Shown: one piece after another, positions 22,015 through 33,473 of the stretch
Layout of the letters: the number at the start of each line of letters is the position of its first letter
Numbering within the stretch: the stretch's first letter is position 1
Assembly: GCF_032062135.1 (NCBI RefSeq)
Contig: NC_092869.1
Coordinates: 47,350,163-47,414,162 of the forward strand
Source of the DNA: Pyxicephalus adspersus
Taxonomy: Eukaryota > Chordata > Amphibia > Anura > Pyxicephalidae
Length of the DNA stretch: 64,000 nt
Direction of reading: 5' to 3'
Notes under the pieces: model-generated
Databases searched by the model: none
What the model saw: the letters and a program-made list of their open reading frames with translations, nothing else
What the model was told of the DNA's origin: nothing
Translations under genes and position numbers: made by a program

Positions 22015-22315
22015 CTCGGAGATGGTTGGGGTTCCGTGAACTGCAGTTGACCACTTATTTGACGATGCCTGCATAGTTCTAGGGCCTGGACCACATATTA
22101 GGGCCGGCTGCATGACCACAATGATGTTTTTTATTGTCTGTAAGATGGTATTCTAGCCAACAGTGTAAGAGGGGCATTCTTTCCACTGACAATCAATGAC
22201 CTCCAATAAATAGGTTTAAGCAGGGCTTCCAAGAGACCAGAAATTATTTTAGGCTTTCTCAAGACCTGAAATGTTCTCTGTGGTTCCCCACAGGTAAAAG
22301 GTTGGGAAAGGCTAT
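22015..22315 (-). repeat. Interspersed repeat 'R', inside a minisatellite
   Basis: It contains 'gtaagaggggcattctttcc', 'gggcttccaagagacc', 'aaattatttta' and 'aaaaggttgggaaaggct', the R series on the minus strand. It sits between two halves of the same minisatellite, so it probably inserted there. Confidence 0.7.
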
Positions 22316-22720
22316 TGTCGTGTGTCCCTTTTAACTAGATATTTGGTTTATTAATCAGACTCATGTCTTTACCTTGAACTTGTTGTCTGATACTTGGATT
22401 TGTATCTTTAGATTTTTACCTGAACGTGTACTTTGTGGTCTACAGGTATTACCTGCACTTGTGTCCTGTAGTTTATTACCTGGACTTGTGTCCTGTAGTT
22501 TAGAGGTATTACCCAGACTTGTGTCTTGTGGTCCAATACCCAGAATTGCACCTTCAGTTCATTACCTGGACATGTGTCTTGTAGGCTATTATCCAGATTT
22601 CTTTGCTGCAGTTTCTTATCTAGACTTGAATCTTGTGGTCCATTGCACAGAATTTCATCTTCTGGTCTGGTCATTAGGTTTGTGTGCTATAGTTTATCAC
22701 CATTTGTCCACACACACTTT
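22316..22720. repeat. ~30-bp minisatellite, right part
   Basis: About twelve to thirteen units of 'tattacctggacttgtgtc' plus 'ctgtagttt / ttgtggtcc'. Because the period is near 30, both strands stay open for roughly 90-117 codons (22374-22727 plus, 22408-22674 minus) with a ten-residue periodicity. These are artefacts of the array, not genes. Confidence 0.85.
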
Positions 22721-22795
22721 GAGCTGACAATGCTAACACAGGAAACCATATTGTGAATTAACGTTCTTATACCAAAATTCTTTTTTTTTAGAGTT

Positions 22796-23107
22796 GACAG
22801 GTTTATTAATGGGGCTTCCAAAGTTGAATGTGACTTTATTTAAGGAATCAAAAGATGGAAAATAATGTTTGGATTTGTGTTACCATTTTTTTATATAAAA
22901 CTATGGCCTCCTAATAAAAACATGTTCTGCAGAACATAATTGTCAGTGCATCTGCACCATAGAATGGACAGGTTTATACATGAGCCTTCATGGTTAAATA
23001 TGGCTTTATTTAAGGTATAGAAAGGAGGAAAATAATGTTTGGATTTGTTTTACCATTTTAAATTAAAACATATGCTGCAAAAAAAAAGTTTCAGTGTATC
23101 TGCCCTT
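22796..23107 (+). repeat. 171-bp tandem duplication
   Basis: Copy 1 (22796-22966) and copy 2 (22967-23107) share 'gacaggttta', 'tggctttatttaagg', 'ggaaaataatgtttggattt' and a final 'tcagtg(c/t)atctgc'. Copy 2 lacks about 23 bases. Not coding. Confidence 0.85.
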
Positions 23108-23204
23108 TTTATTTTCCCTCACTCCTCCTGTAAACTCCCACAAATACCTTTTAAATGCTAAACTAGGGGGGCTATCAGTATTGTCCTTGCTGGTTCATAA
23201 GCCT

Positions 23205-23320
23205 TTAGCCTGTCAATCAGCACCTTGTTCTGCCCACTGCTTCCTCGATTGACATCACTAAACCCCTCCCACTAGGATCTTCAGTGCCTGGGAGGGGGAA
23301 CATGTGAGGTCCAAACAAAG
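23205..23320 (+). repeat. Dispersed repeat 'B', copy 2
   Basis: 'gcctgtcaatcagcacc', 'gcccactgcttcctcgattg', 'cactaaacccctcccactag' and 'gcctgggagggggaac' match the reverse complement of 4478-4612. Confidence 0.7.
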
Positions 23321-24728
23321 GAAGATATGGCTCAGGGTGAGCAGGCAAAAGAAGTTTTTTTCTTTACTTTATGGGGCCTCTGCATTACATAATATCTGGA
23401 TGTGGTACATTTTGTATACTCCATACTAAAGCTTTAGTTGCACTTTCAGAGTTAATAGACTTTTTTTCTGCCAGCTCTTCTGAAAATGTTTAAGCTAAAA
23501 GCCTCAAAAACATCTGAATATTAATGAACACCGAGTCCCCTTTCTAAATCCAGGAAAGGAAAGGAAAAAGTAGAAATTGATATTGCAGGTCTCTAATAGA
23601 GTTGCTATAATATGGATTTAAGTTAAAGTCATTTACATAATCTCTGTAGAATTTGTCGAACCTCAAAGTAAAATGGCAAACCACCGTCTATCGTTCATGT
23701 TGCTCGAGGACGAGGGGGAAAAAAACAAGTCCTGTGAAAAAGATCACCGTTCTCATTTTCACAGAGAAGTCTCATCTGGGATTTAAAAGTTGTAGAATAT
23801 CTATTACACAAACAACGCACAACAATAGCAACTCTGCTGTGGGTTCTGGAAGGTAGCCGTTCTGATAAAACTTTTATTCTCAGTAAATTCTTCAAATACC
23901 AATACACGGGAAAAAATAAATCCTTCCAAGAATATTATTAAACATAAATTTATATAACATTAATATTTAAAGCCACCCAACTCCAAGCAATTTGTGTCAC
24001 CAGAGCTTATAAAAAAAGTTACCTTGTAACCAGATCTGTACCCTGCAGGTAACTCTTTTTGTCAGTGTTGTGCGCTAAATAACAACCTAATGCCATTCAT
24101 CCTGGAAGACTGAGGACATATTATGAGTGCAGAGCATCATGAGCCTACCTGATGGGGCGTCACCAGGTATCGCTGTAGTTTGTTCAGTTTTCAGAAATCA
24201 GAGCTGATGTCACCTTGTCAGCATTGCTTTGCATTTTTGAGGACCACTCACCCCAGTGGAGTTGTAAAAGAAAAAGGACCCTCTGACATCACATGACCAA
24301 TCTGAAGCTGTGTAATAAACAATTGCATGAACTGCCCGATAAACCATTGGGAGAGAAGCATTTGGTGAAATGTCATAAGATGTACGGTCCCTTTTACAGG
24401 ATATTGTTTTTTTAAAGTAAAGAAAATTTCTAGGTCATACAAACTGCCCCTCCATCCTGCACAGGAACGAGCAGGGAAGCCCCACTCGTATCTATGAGTT
24501 GTCCATATGTCGGATGTTCTTAACTCAGGGACTACCTGTATTAGTTAAAAAATAAGGATTTATTTCTAGCTCATCTTTATCCTTTTCAGGGAAAGGATAG
24601 GAGGTAGTATGCTTTACTACCCTTTACTTATTCCTCAGGGTGGAGGGGTGGATATCTGAGGGGGGCCCTTATTAAGAAGGAGGCCACCTGCAGACTTCCA
24701 CAACACAGGGGCCAAGTTGTGGTCTGTG
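23321..24728. other. Unassigned sequence
   Basis: No gene or repeat was recognised. Short frames at 23653-23907 on both strands lack any family resemblance. Confidence 0.4.
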
Positions 24729-24843
24729 TAGTGTTGGTCAAATTTGCCTTTGCCATTGACTTCAATGAGGTTTTGCTGCAAATCAAGCTGAACATGGACG
24801 TGAATTCAGCAAACCAAACGGGCAAATTTGACTGACAATACTA
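24729..24843. mobile_element. Short TIR element (~115 bp)
   Basis: The left end 'tagtgttggtcaaatttgcc' is mirrored by the right end 'gggcaaatttgactgacaat' plus 'acta'. The interior has 'gccattgacttcaatgagg', itself partly palindromic. The 8-bp flanks do not match, so superfamily (hAT-like by terminus) is a guess. Confidence 0.6.
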
Positions 24844-25489
24844 ATCACACTACACTTATCATACTGATCACAGTCATTTTAAAGGTTCTTCATTTCATCC
24901 ATTTTTTAACATGAACTGAAAAAATATTTCAATTTCCCTAATAGAAGTCCACCAGCTTCAAATTGGCAACACCAACTCAAGACATTGCTTTGTTGATTCT
25001 CAAATTATTTTATGAGCATCCAAGAAAGATCTCAATCCTGAGCTTTATTAAGGCTTATTACTTTGATCCCCTGGTCCAGCTTATAGTCCCCCTTCTTTTG
25101 GAAATCAACATTTCTTTGTGCCCATTTCCTTATTTCTTTGCTCATAGCGGTCACTTTATTTTCCTGTTGAACTATTAGTCCAGAGCTTTTTAGAGGAGAA
25201 CATTACCTACAAAAATGATTGCAAGCTAAAAGGATAGGAATCAAAGTAAAATAGGCACACCGGTGCAAATCTAAATCTTGGCTCTTGTAAAAAATGTTCA
25301 GTTCACCGGTTTGCCGATTTGCTCATCATTATAACAGTCTATCCTATGGTTACCTACAACAAAAAGAAGGGCAGTTTGCAGAAATAGATAGTGTCTGTGT
25401 TGCACCAAGCTAGCAGAAAATCACATTGTAGACGGATATTTAAATAAAGTGGAATAAGCAGGAAAAATACCAGATATTCAGATTACTGT
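24844..25489. other. Unassigned sequence
   Basis: No gene or repeat was recognised. Confidence 0.4.
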
Positions 25490-25700
25490 AATTGTTTATT
25501 ACATCTACACGGGTTTACCTTGCTGCGCTCCAGTGAATGTGTCACACAAAGCTTCATGACATTATCTCGGTGAATCGTCTATTGTGTGAGGCTTTGAGGC
25601 ATTAGCTAATTAGGTGAAGCAAGAATTAACAACATTCTTTTATAGCATCTATATTATCGGAACAGAAGCCGTGTTACAGCCGATGTGCAGTCGGTTTTTA
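25490..25700. other. Non-repetitive block, candidate conserved non-coding element
   Basis: No repeats are visible. It contains 'gcattagctaattagg' (homeodomain-type TAAT core) and several CpG-containing words. No coding frame was found. This is proposed only for comparative testing. Confidence 0.25.
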
Positions 25701-25879
25701 TACAAGATGGGGCGGAAGTACAAAATGTAAGTGAATGATTTGTGAATGATTTGTGAAGACTAAGGGGGCTTATTCAATATAAGTGAAGAGATTGACCCAT
25801 TTATCTGTTCGCCACTTTTTGGTAACTGGTCATTAGGAAATAAAACTTTTCATCAGCGTAAAAGGTCCCATGTTTCCAA

Positions 25880-26697
25880 GGAGTCTATTTATAAATGTTT
25901 CAGCCTAGATTGACCCAATTTTTATTCAAAATGTACTCATATTCAACATTGGATTTAAAAAAAAAATGTTTTATTCACGACCAATACATTTATCCTTTAG
26001 GGGTTCATTTTTAAATGTTTCTATCCATCTTTTACCCCAGATGTATATATTTTTACATTGGATTCTATAAGGTCTATTAATAAATGTTTTACATTATTCA
26101 TCCAAATGTTTACCCCAACTTCACATATTTTTATATTGGATTCTATGGAGGCTATTTATAACTGTTTTCATCCGAGTCACATCTTTTGCCAAAAATGTAT
26201 TTATTTTTCACATTGTATTTAATTAGAAAATATGTGAATCAACTTTTTACTTGTGATTCATTTATTTTTCTAATAAGATATTTTTAAAGTTCTTTTCTCA
26301 ATTGTCATGTAACTTTTATTCCAGAAATACATAATATTTACACTGGATTTTGTGTGGTCTATTTATAAATGTTTTTACGCAAGGTTCACCTACCTTTTAT
26401 CCATAATGTACACATTTTTCACATTGGATTCAATTTGAGAAAAGTATGAATCACAGTAAACATTTTCTGATTAATTCCAAGGTGAAAAATGTCCATGTTT
26501 AGGGAAAACAGTTAAATTCTAAATTTTAAAAAAATGTATACACAGACCCCATAGAACTCATATTTTAGGAAGAAGTTGGGTAATTATTGGGCGATAACAT
26601 TTATATCTGAACCCATAGAATTCAATGGAAAAAAATGCAAATTTGGGGTAAAAGTTAAGTGAATCTTGGGTAAAACATTCATAAATAGACCCCTTAG
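25880..26697. repeat. ~85-95-bp minisatellite with inverted terminal unit
   Basis: Repeated units read 'tctatttataaatgtttc', then 'ttcacctaccttttatcc', then 'aatgtacacatttttcacat' and 'tggattctat'. About five or six diverged units run 25880-26450. From about 26540 the same unit returns in reverse ('cccatagaattcaatgg', 'ggggtaaaagttaagtgaat', 'cataaatagacccc'). The array therefore ends as a foldback. No coding content. Confidence 0.8.
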
Positions 26698-26870
26698 ATC
26701 CAGCAAACCAGGATTTGATTTCTAAAAGTAATTTGTTTAGTTTGTCAGTTTTTCATTGGCAAATGTTTTCATTCCTGTACCAGATGCATTCCAGATTTGC
26801 TGGATCACCCAAGTAATGCCATGGAAGTCTATATTCTTCAGTCTTAGAAAGCTTTATTAAATCAGGCCCA
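26697..26870. mobile_element. Palindromic MITE (family P), copy 5
   Basis: 'agatccagcaaaccaggat' is mirrored by 'attccagatttgctggatca'. The right outer arm 'cagtcttagaaagctttatt' plus 'aaatcaggccc' is present; the left outer arm is lost. It abuts the inverted end of the preceding minisatellite. Confidence 0.82.
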
Positions 26871-26979
26871 TTGCCACTGGTTTTTGGGACAATTTCGCTG
26901 GATATGAAAAAAAATCTGAAACTAAACCTTAAAAGTCATCTTGTAGTTTGTGTTTTCAGCTCATCCCTCGGGTCATTGA

Positions 26980-27300
26980 CAGCCAAACGTACGAAGCCTG
27001 ACCTCCGCCATTCATCTGAGATAACATACAAGCAAGAAAGACCCCGGAAGGGAACCATTTACATATTGCTACTGTATACATCTCCGGGCACTCTTAGATT
27101 TACTCACGCAATATGTTTTTTTATGCCACGGCTCCCAAATCGAATCTATAAATCTTGTTTGTCATTTTCAATTCTAACGGCAGAGCTGCACTGATATTTA
27201 TAATAGCCACTTAACAGGCACTTTATAAGCAAAATGGATGTGCCGCCCCCAGGCAAGGCGGTATACGGGGCTATTAGCATAAGATGTATACATATTTCAC
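26980..27300. other. Non-repetitive block, candidate conserved non-coding element
   Basis: Balanced composition with CpGs ('acgtacgaagcc', 'ccccggaag', 'ggcaaggcggtatacgggg') and no match elsewhere in the window. The frame 26871-27194 is open for 107 codons, but part of it lies over the MITE edge and no domain is recognisable. Confidence 0.3.
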
Positions 27301-27839
27301 TTCCTCTTTAATCTTTCCCGACATTCTCCCATTTGGTCACAAAGTTGTTTAAGATGAAATAAATGCAAAAGACAGTATCATCACCAAAGACAACAAAGAG
27401 GATATCACATGATGAATAGGGAGCGTTCCCTGCGGAATTATTAGTATGTAATCTGTGCTCGCATTCCGTCTGCCACATAAGATGAATACCCAGAGCACAA
27501 TCCATATTTGTTTGAAGACCAATTGAGCTTTTGGTTTTATTCAGCCAAAATACTTACTGTGAGCATTAAAAAGACGTGAAAAGTACTACAGAGTGGAAAA
27601 GTCAGCATGTTGACTAGAATTCCACTTTTTATTTTATTATTGGATCATCAATATAAAGCAAGGGATTGGACATGGTAAAGGGGGTTTACTGGGAATTTGG
27701 AGTTTTCCCTTTTTGTTGGGCAATGAACTTATTTTCTGATATAAGGTTCCATTAGGGTGACAGGCACCAGTGGGCACCAAATGCCAGCCCCCCAATCTAA
27801 CTCCGCCCTCGTTACCTATAAAAAACCCCGCTCAGCCTT
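27301..27839. other. Unassigned sequence
   Basis: No gene or repeat was recognised. Confidence 0.4.
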
Positions 27840-28150
27840 GGGAAGATAGTTACGCCACCCTAGCACAGTTTGCCCCCAGGATTTCTGTGTGCAAGGGATG
27901 GTGTCTGGGGGAGAACTGACAGAGGACCAGGAGCCCACAGATAATGCAGAACAAAAGATTCCAACAAAGGAAAATTCAGAATACAGACACAGAGGTCATA
28001 CACAGGTAATCAGTCCGACAGATGAGGTATCCAAGACAAAGTCAGGGTCACAGGAACCAGGTCGGTTCAGGCAGCATACAGTCGCAGGGTCAGGAACAGG
28101 CAGCAACAGTAAATCTAACAAAATAACACACCAGCAGCAGGTCAGCCTAG
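27840..28150 (-). mobile_element. LTR-like fragment, minus strand, upstream half
   Basis: The reverse complement has 'gttgctgcctgttcctgacc', 'tgaccctgactttgtc' and 'tctgtgtctgtattctg', the same CTG/TGACC-rich style as 17850-18347 and 59050-59540. It appears to continue after the LINE end at 28516-28625. Assignment to a gypsy-type LTR is inference. Confidence 0.4.
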
Positions 28151-28505
28151 CTCAACGCTGCTGCTCCAACTCTCTGGAATGGTCTTCCTCGTCCTATTCG
28201 GCTTGTTCCTACTTTCTGCTCATTTAAAGGAGCACTCAAAACCCATTTTATCAAACTTGCCTGCCCATCTTCTTCTGTCTTTTGAAACCGTCACTACTTC
28301 CCACCACTACATATCTCCCCTCGTATTGTGTGTTAATTCTCCCACCTACTAGATTGTAAGCTCTTCGGGTCAGGGTTCCCTCCTCCTCCTGTGTCACTGT
28401 CTGTATTCGTATGTCATTTGCAACCCCTATTTAATGTACAGCGCAGCATAATATGTTGAATATACCAGGATATAAATCCTGTTTACTATAATAATAATAA
28501 TAAAA
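28151..28505 (+). mobile_element. L2/CR1-type LINE: ORF C-terminus plus 3' UTR
   Basis: The frame beginning at 28151 reads ...WNGLPRPIRLVPTF... then ...SFKGALKTHF (28175-28240). This is the characteristic C-terminal tail of L2/CR1 ORF2 proteins (WNSLP...FK..LKTHLF). It runs directly into the 3' UTR ('gattgtaagctcttcgggtc', 'atttgcaacccctattta'), a degraded 'gcagcataatatgttg' tail and an (AAT)n end. This copy ties the untranslated tails elsewhere in the window to an L2/CR1 LINE. Confidence 0.92.
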
Positions 28506-28515
28506 TTATTAATGT

Positions 28516-28625
28516 TACAACAGGCAACTGGTGACTGTGAGCAGAGAGGCTATAAAGTCCCAACAGCCAATGGCAGGGTTTCCCGATAGCGTTGGTACAT
28601 GTCTTGGTGCAGGCGGGAAGATCGG
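28516..28625 (-). mobile_element. LTR-like fragment, continuation after LINE
   Basis: 'caacaggcaactggtgactg', 'agaggctataaagtcccaac' and 'gtgcaggcggg' fit the promoter-side part of the LTR-like block at 27840. The 'ctataaag/ctttatag' may be its TATA box. If correct, the L2 end inserted into this block. Confidence 0.3.
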
Positions 28626-31009
28626 CTAGAAATTCAAAAAATTGTTTATTGGATTCAATACAAAATAGCTGTATTGAGTTCAATACAAAGAAATATTCAT
28701 TATTCATTGGTGTTTAAAGTTTATTAATAAATGTTTTAAATATCAGTGAGTTATGCCTAAGAATTATAGACTACAATGAAAAATAAATTTCCATGCAAAT
28801 TGTATCGCTTTTTGCATGGAAATTTGGATGGAATTAGACCGCTAGGGAGGTTAAAGAAAGTCAGTAATGTTTCTGCAACTGCACTTAGTGTAGACATTCT
28901 GCTATTTGGTGCAAGGCTGGAGAGTTGGAGATTCTGCAGGGACATCACATGAAGTAAGAAGAAGGGGCTTACATGTTAGGAACATTGTGGCTAGTACTTT
29001 AGTCTGAATACAACCCTATATGTTTCTATGGGGCAGAGACCACAACACTTCAATTGCTATCCTCATGTAACTCACTTTCTGTTGCAAATAATTACAAATG
29101 GATCTTTTGAATATATGTTTGCCTAAAAATAAACTCTATTTTTCTCTCTTTTATTTAATTATCTCTGGAAGACATCTTGGTACAGAGAGTGTGGTACAGG
29201 TGGTATATACCATTGTGTTTGGTGGCCCTTCTCTTGGAAAAGCACAGACTTGCACAATTACAGTTGGGAGACCCCTAAGTGATGGTAAGTCTTACAGCCA
29301 TGGCAAACAACATGATCAGGACTGTGTTTAGGCTACGATAAGCTCTGACATGGCTTTATGCCACACATGGACTTTAGGCTAATTTTGGTGGAGCTTTATT
29401 CTTGATTTCTGTCTTAGACTAAATTGGTCCCAGGGCCGAAAAAAGATCACCCCTTACTTACCTCACACCACACATGACAAAGAGAACACAAAATCCCACC
29501 CAAACAAAAAAAGGAGTTGAATAATGGGTACCCAGGGTTATAGCTATAATACCTATATTAGCAGTTGTCACGGCATGGCTGTGGGGATTGAGACCCAACG
29601 CATCTCAGTACCTAGAATTAGCGTTAGTATTGCATTTCCGCTGTTGGGTGGGGTCTTAGAAGTTCTAAATGCCCCTTTGAATAGGAAGGTTGAAGGGATA
29701 ACCCTTTGGATGGTGAAGGGGCAGAAACAAAATATTTAGTAGAAAGGAAAGGTTATAATATTTGTGAGGTTTTTACTGTTCTTCATGTCTTCTTGTTTCA
29801 GTGACACCCATCCCCCCCTTTATTTTGTGGAATCACAAGAACCATGGGAAAGGGAATTTTCCTAAATGATACCACACATTCAATAGGAAATTGAGGTCTT
29901 GGCTCTTACCAACTTTGTAGAACTCTTAACATTTAATTTCCAGTATTCTGAATAGATAAATGCATTTGGTTCTTCTTGGGTTTTCTAGTTGGCCTTAATT
30001 CACTTTAAATGTCACTTATCACGTGTATCTGGCTCCGAAGACAAGATGATGGCAATGAATGAAGACTTGTATGTCAGCCTTCCTGATAATTATGCTAATA
30101 ATCTATGGATGGTAAATTTGATTTATACAGTTCTGTTATGAATATTAATGCGTCTCAGGCTGGCATTTTCCATATCAGTATCTTTTTTTTAATACCAGGA
30201 AGCTCATTATCCACTGCTATAAACATGTCTTCATTACAGGTGTTAGACATGTCTGGAGTAGAGATCGCTGACCAGTTTACAATTCATGCAGATCTTAAGG
30301 GAACATTTTGTTTAGATATAAAATAAGAACTTTGTGTTGACAAATCTTTCTAATTTCTTAAATGTAAAATTTAATTCTAACTTGCAACCTTAAATAAGTC
30401 ATATTAGTCCTTTGGTAGACTAAACAAAGGGAATAATTTGCAGAAATAAGGAATCTGCCATGGAGGCCTTTCTAACTTAACAGAAACGGCATCAAGAAAT
30501 TAATTGTGACAACTTTATGTATTTAACGTCTTCGCAACCACTGTCTGAATGTATTTTAATGCCGCCCAAAAAAATGTGCATGTCGGGAATACATAATAGT
30601 TATTCTTCCCTGTAAGGTCCAGCAACCGACCCTTCAAAAGGCCTCAGCCAATGACAATCATGAACTAATCTAAATAGTTTCTAATCATGTGATCGCTTTG
30701 GCTGCTTCTCTTTCTTGGTACTTTTTAATTTTTGGCTCAAATGTTTAACCATAAATTGTTGGCTTGAAAGTAACTTAAGAGTCCACAGGCCTGAAACCTC
30801 TACAACTCATCCATTTAGAGTTATTGCTAACAGATGGCTGTCAAATTATTCTTCCCATTCATTGTTTACATACACAGTTATGGATAGGATCCTTTTATTT
30901 ATTGCTATATTTTATTAAATTTAAAAGCATCTTTTCACTTATTTTATATTGCTACCACAAGAAGACTGAATGCAATTAGGGAAGAGTCAGGCTCCCATTT
31001 AATAAAACA
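28626..31009. other. Unassigned sequence, 2.4 kb
   Basis: I see no repeat family, RNA gene or convincing exon in this stretch. Short frames (29098-29331, 29524-29739, 30105-30326) show no domain. Confidence 0.4.
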
Positions 31010-31605
31010 TCTAGGGTCTTCCGCACTTTTCCTTGTTCTTTAGCCCAACAGATCGAGCAGTCCACCAGCCCAGCAACCAGGAATTTACAAAGTTAAACTA
31101 GCAGTGCTCATAGCTTAGGGTTGTCACGTTCAGAAACACAAAGGTACGGTCACTGATGGTACCAACACTGACCATCAACAGCTAGCCATTCTGGACAAAT
31201 AAAGCTGACCCTGGGCCCCCCGGGAGCTACAGGTGAGACAGAAATCATGTGGGATGAGGAAGGGTCACCACTAGAGGTTTTCAGGTCAGTAAAATTCTGA
31301 CTTGGATCAAATCTGTTCCTCTTCTAGACCTTTGATGTCTTCCTTGTCCTTTAGCTCAACTGATCGAACAACTCAGCAGCCCAGCATCCAGACATTTACA
31401 GAGCTGAACTCGGATTGCTCATAGCTTTGTGCTACTTTGTTCATAGGTATGGTCACTGATGGTATCATCATTAATCATCCCCTGGACATTCTGGATAAAT
31501 ACAGCTGGTTCTGGGCTCCAGGGAACCATGTGGGATAGGAAGGATCACCACTAGAGTTTCTCAGAACAGTAAAAATCTGACTTGTATCCAATCTGGTTGG
31601 ATAGT
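31010..31605 (+). repeat. ~311-bp tandem duplication
   Basis: Copies of about 31010-31320 and 31321-31605 share, in order, 'ttccttgt(t/c)ctttagc', 'caac(a/t)gatcga(g/a)ca', 'agcccagca(a/t)cca', 'ggtcactgatggta', 'cattctgga(c/t)aaata', 'agg(g/a)tcaccactagag' and 'aatctg'. Divergence is roughly one in five. There are frameshifts between copies and no coding domain. Confidence 0.82.
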
Positions 31606-32169
31606 TTGAGAAATCTGACTGGATTTGGAATGTCCAGTTTGGAAATGGAACGAGCCATACTGTACCTGTCATAGTACGGTTTAGCTGATGGAGACATTGG
31701 TCGATGACAGATGTCAATGTCCGATGGGCTACTATACCTGTCAGTGAGAAGTATGGTTATGTCTGAAACTCAAATAGTTCAAGTTTCAAGTTTTGATTTG
31801 AAGTCAGAATGGCTTTGATGTAAGAAGAAATCGACTCCTGTTGGAACTGTCCAACCACCACTTCTTTCCATTGCAACTATAGATAAGGTACGGTTGGCCA
31901 GGGATATATACAAATGTGTTTATTGTGATACTGGCTGGCTCCTACCAAATATTAACTGGATTGGAACAACCCATGTCCCTGCCACCATTTATATACAGTA
32001 CATGGTAGGGAAGGTGTTAAGAAAAGACAGCACAGAAGTGCAAAGACATATGCCTTGCATGTAGCGTGCAGCTGTGTGGCCCTTAGCATTGAATGATAAT
32101 AAATTTGTTCAAGAGCGCCACAGCTGTAAGCCAAATTCATAATTATCAATCATTTCGTACACAGGCCTA
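31606..32169. other. Unassigned sequence
   Basis: No gene or repeat was recognised. Confidence 0.4.
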
Positions 32170-32215
32170 ACCTTTGCTAATGCGTTTTGGGCATTAATCA
32201 CCTTTGTTCAAATAT
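32170..32215 (-). ncRNA. Possible degraded hammerhead-like motif, site f
   Basis: The reverse complement reads 'gaacaaaggtgattaatgcc' then 'caaaacgcattagc'. The AAAACGC part and the spacing resemble the degraded sites c and d, but CTGANGA is not preserved. Listed only as a weak sixth candidate. Confidence 0.18.
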
Positions 32216-33240
32216 GGATTAATACATATAACACATACATATACACATGACGTTAATCATGAATTAGTATGTACATTATTTCACATTGATAGCTTTATCC
32301 ACATTTGTATGCTGACTAAGCAATCCAGTAAAAACCACTGTGGTAGGAACTGGGACAAAACCATTTTATGAAACAGATTCTATTTTTTTTTATTTTTGAG
32401 CCACCACTTCCTTTTCTGCAGTCTTAGATTGAAATCCCTTGGCGCAAGGGCCCCAGCTGAGGGTCCATCCATTGTACAGCCAGAAGTGAATGCTTCTAGT
32501 TGTAGCCTTCTATATTTTTGCCTCAGGCTGGACACAAAGCATTTTTTCTATATTTTGTGTTTCAGTCTATAATAACTCATATCTGCTGGGTATTTATTCA
32601 AACGCCCCCAAAAAAAAGAGAAAATCTCTATAAAGTAAACAAAGTATTAATCCTCCAGAGCTGTCCCCAGATTAGGTGTCCCTGTTGGAGTATTCTCCCT
32701 CCCCCTATTTAGTCTCTGCTATAGTATATAGGAACTGCAGGAGGCTATTACCAGGTCAGATTCAGGAACTTGTACTGCCTGCATTAAAGCAGCAAATATT
32801 AATGTATTCAGGGCTGCATAGATTTGTGTCTTTTATACCCGGAGTTCAGCTTTAAATTCTGGAACATCTGCAGTAACGGCGGTGCAGAGTTGTCAGGGGA
32901 TACTAAGCAGTCTAGATGTAGCCAGCAACCTAAACGGAGATTTCATCTTTGTATTCTTCGGAGATTCGTATTATGCTGATGTTTGGTATTCTGCACTTGA
33001 AGTAAAAATCAATAGACAGCACTGCTACAGCTCACAGTATTTAGAGCAGATAATGGGATGGTGAGCTCTGTGTATGCTGGCCAAGCAAATCTGTACATTG
33101 TTCCTACATATGTGGCCACACGGGAACAATGCATGCCCTCCACATGTGCAAAAAGACCAACAATCTCGTTATCCTATTCCTGACTGGGGGTATTGAACTC
33201 CTTAGCTGGTATATATATATTAATATTATTATATATCTCT
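32216..33240. other. Unassigned; T2-like terminus at 32838-32855
   Basis: 'cggagttcagctttaaa' resembles the right end of TTAA-type elements. No left partner was identified. There is a TA-rich run at 33205-33235. Confidence 0.4.
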
Positions 33241-33473
33241 ATCATGGTCATGTGGCATTACCAAAGTCTGAGGTCAATTTTTACAGGAAAGCCACTTAAC
33301 CTAACTGCATGTATTTGGAATGTGGGAGGAAGCTAAAGCACCCGGAGGAAACCCACGCAAACATGGGAAGAACCTAAAGACTCCATGCATATAGTGTGCT
33401 GACCGAGATTCTAACCTGTTACCTAGCACTGCAAGGCTGAGAGTGCTAACCACTGAGCCAACCATGCTGCCCA
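33241..33473 (-). mobile_element. tRNA-derived SINE, copy 2
   Basis: The minus strand begins 'gggcagcatggttggctcag' then 'tggttagcactctcag'. The A box TGGCTCAGTGG (around 33456-33466) fits a tRNA-like Pol III promoter, and the B box (GGTTAGAATC) is decayed. The body has 'gtttcctccgggtgc', 'ttcctcccacattcc' and 'aaatacatgcagttagg'. The LINE-like tail is truncated. Confidence 0.88.

Noticed and set aside
22374..22727. 117-codon plus-strand frame with periodic peptide
   Set aside because: It is produced by the 30-bp minisatellite; the opposite strand is also open.
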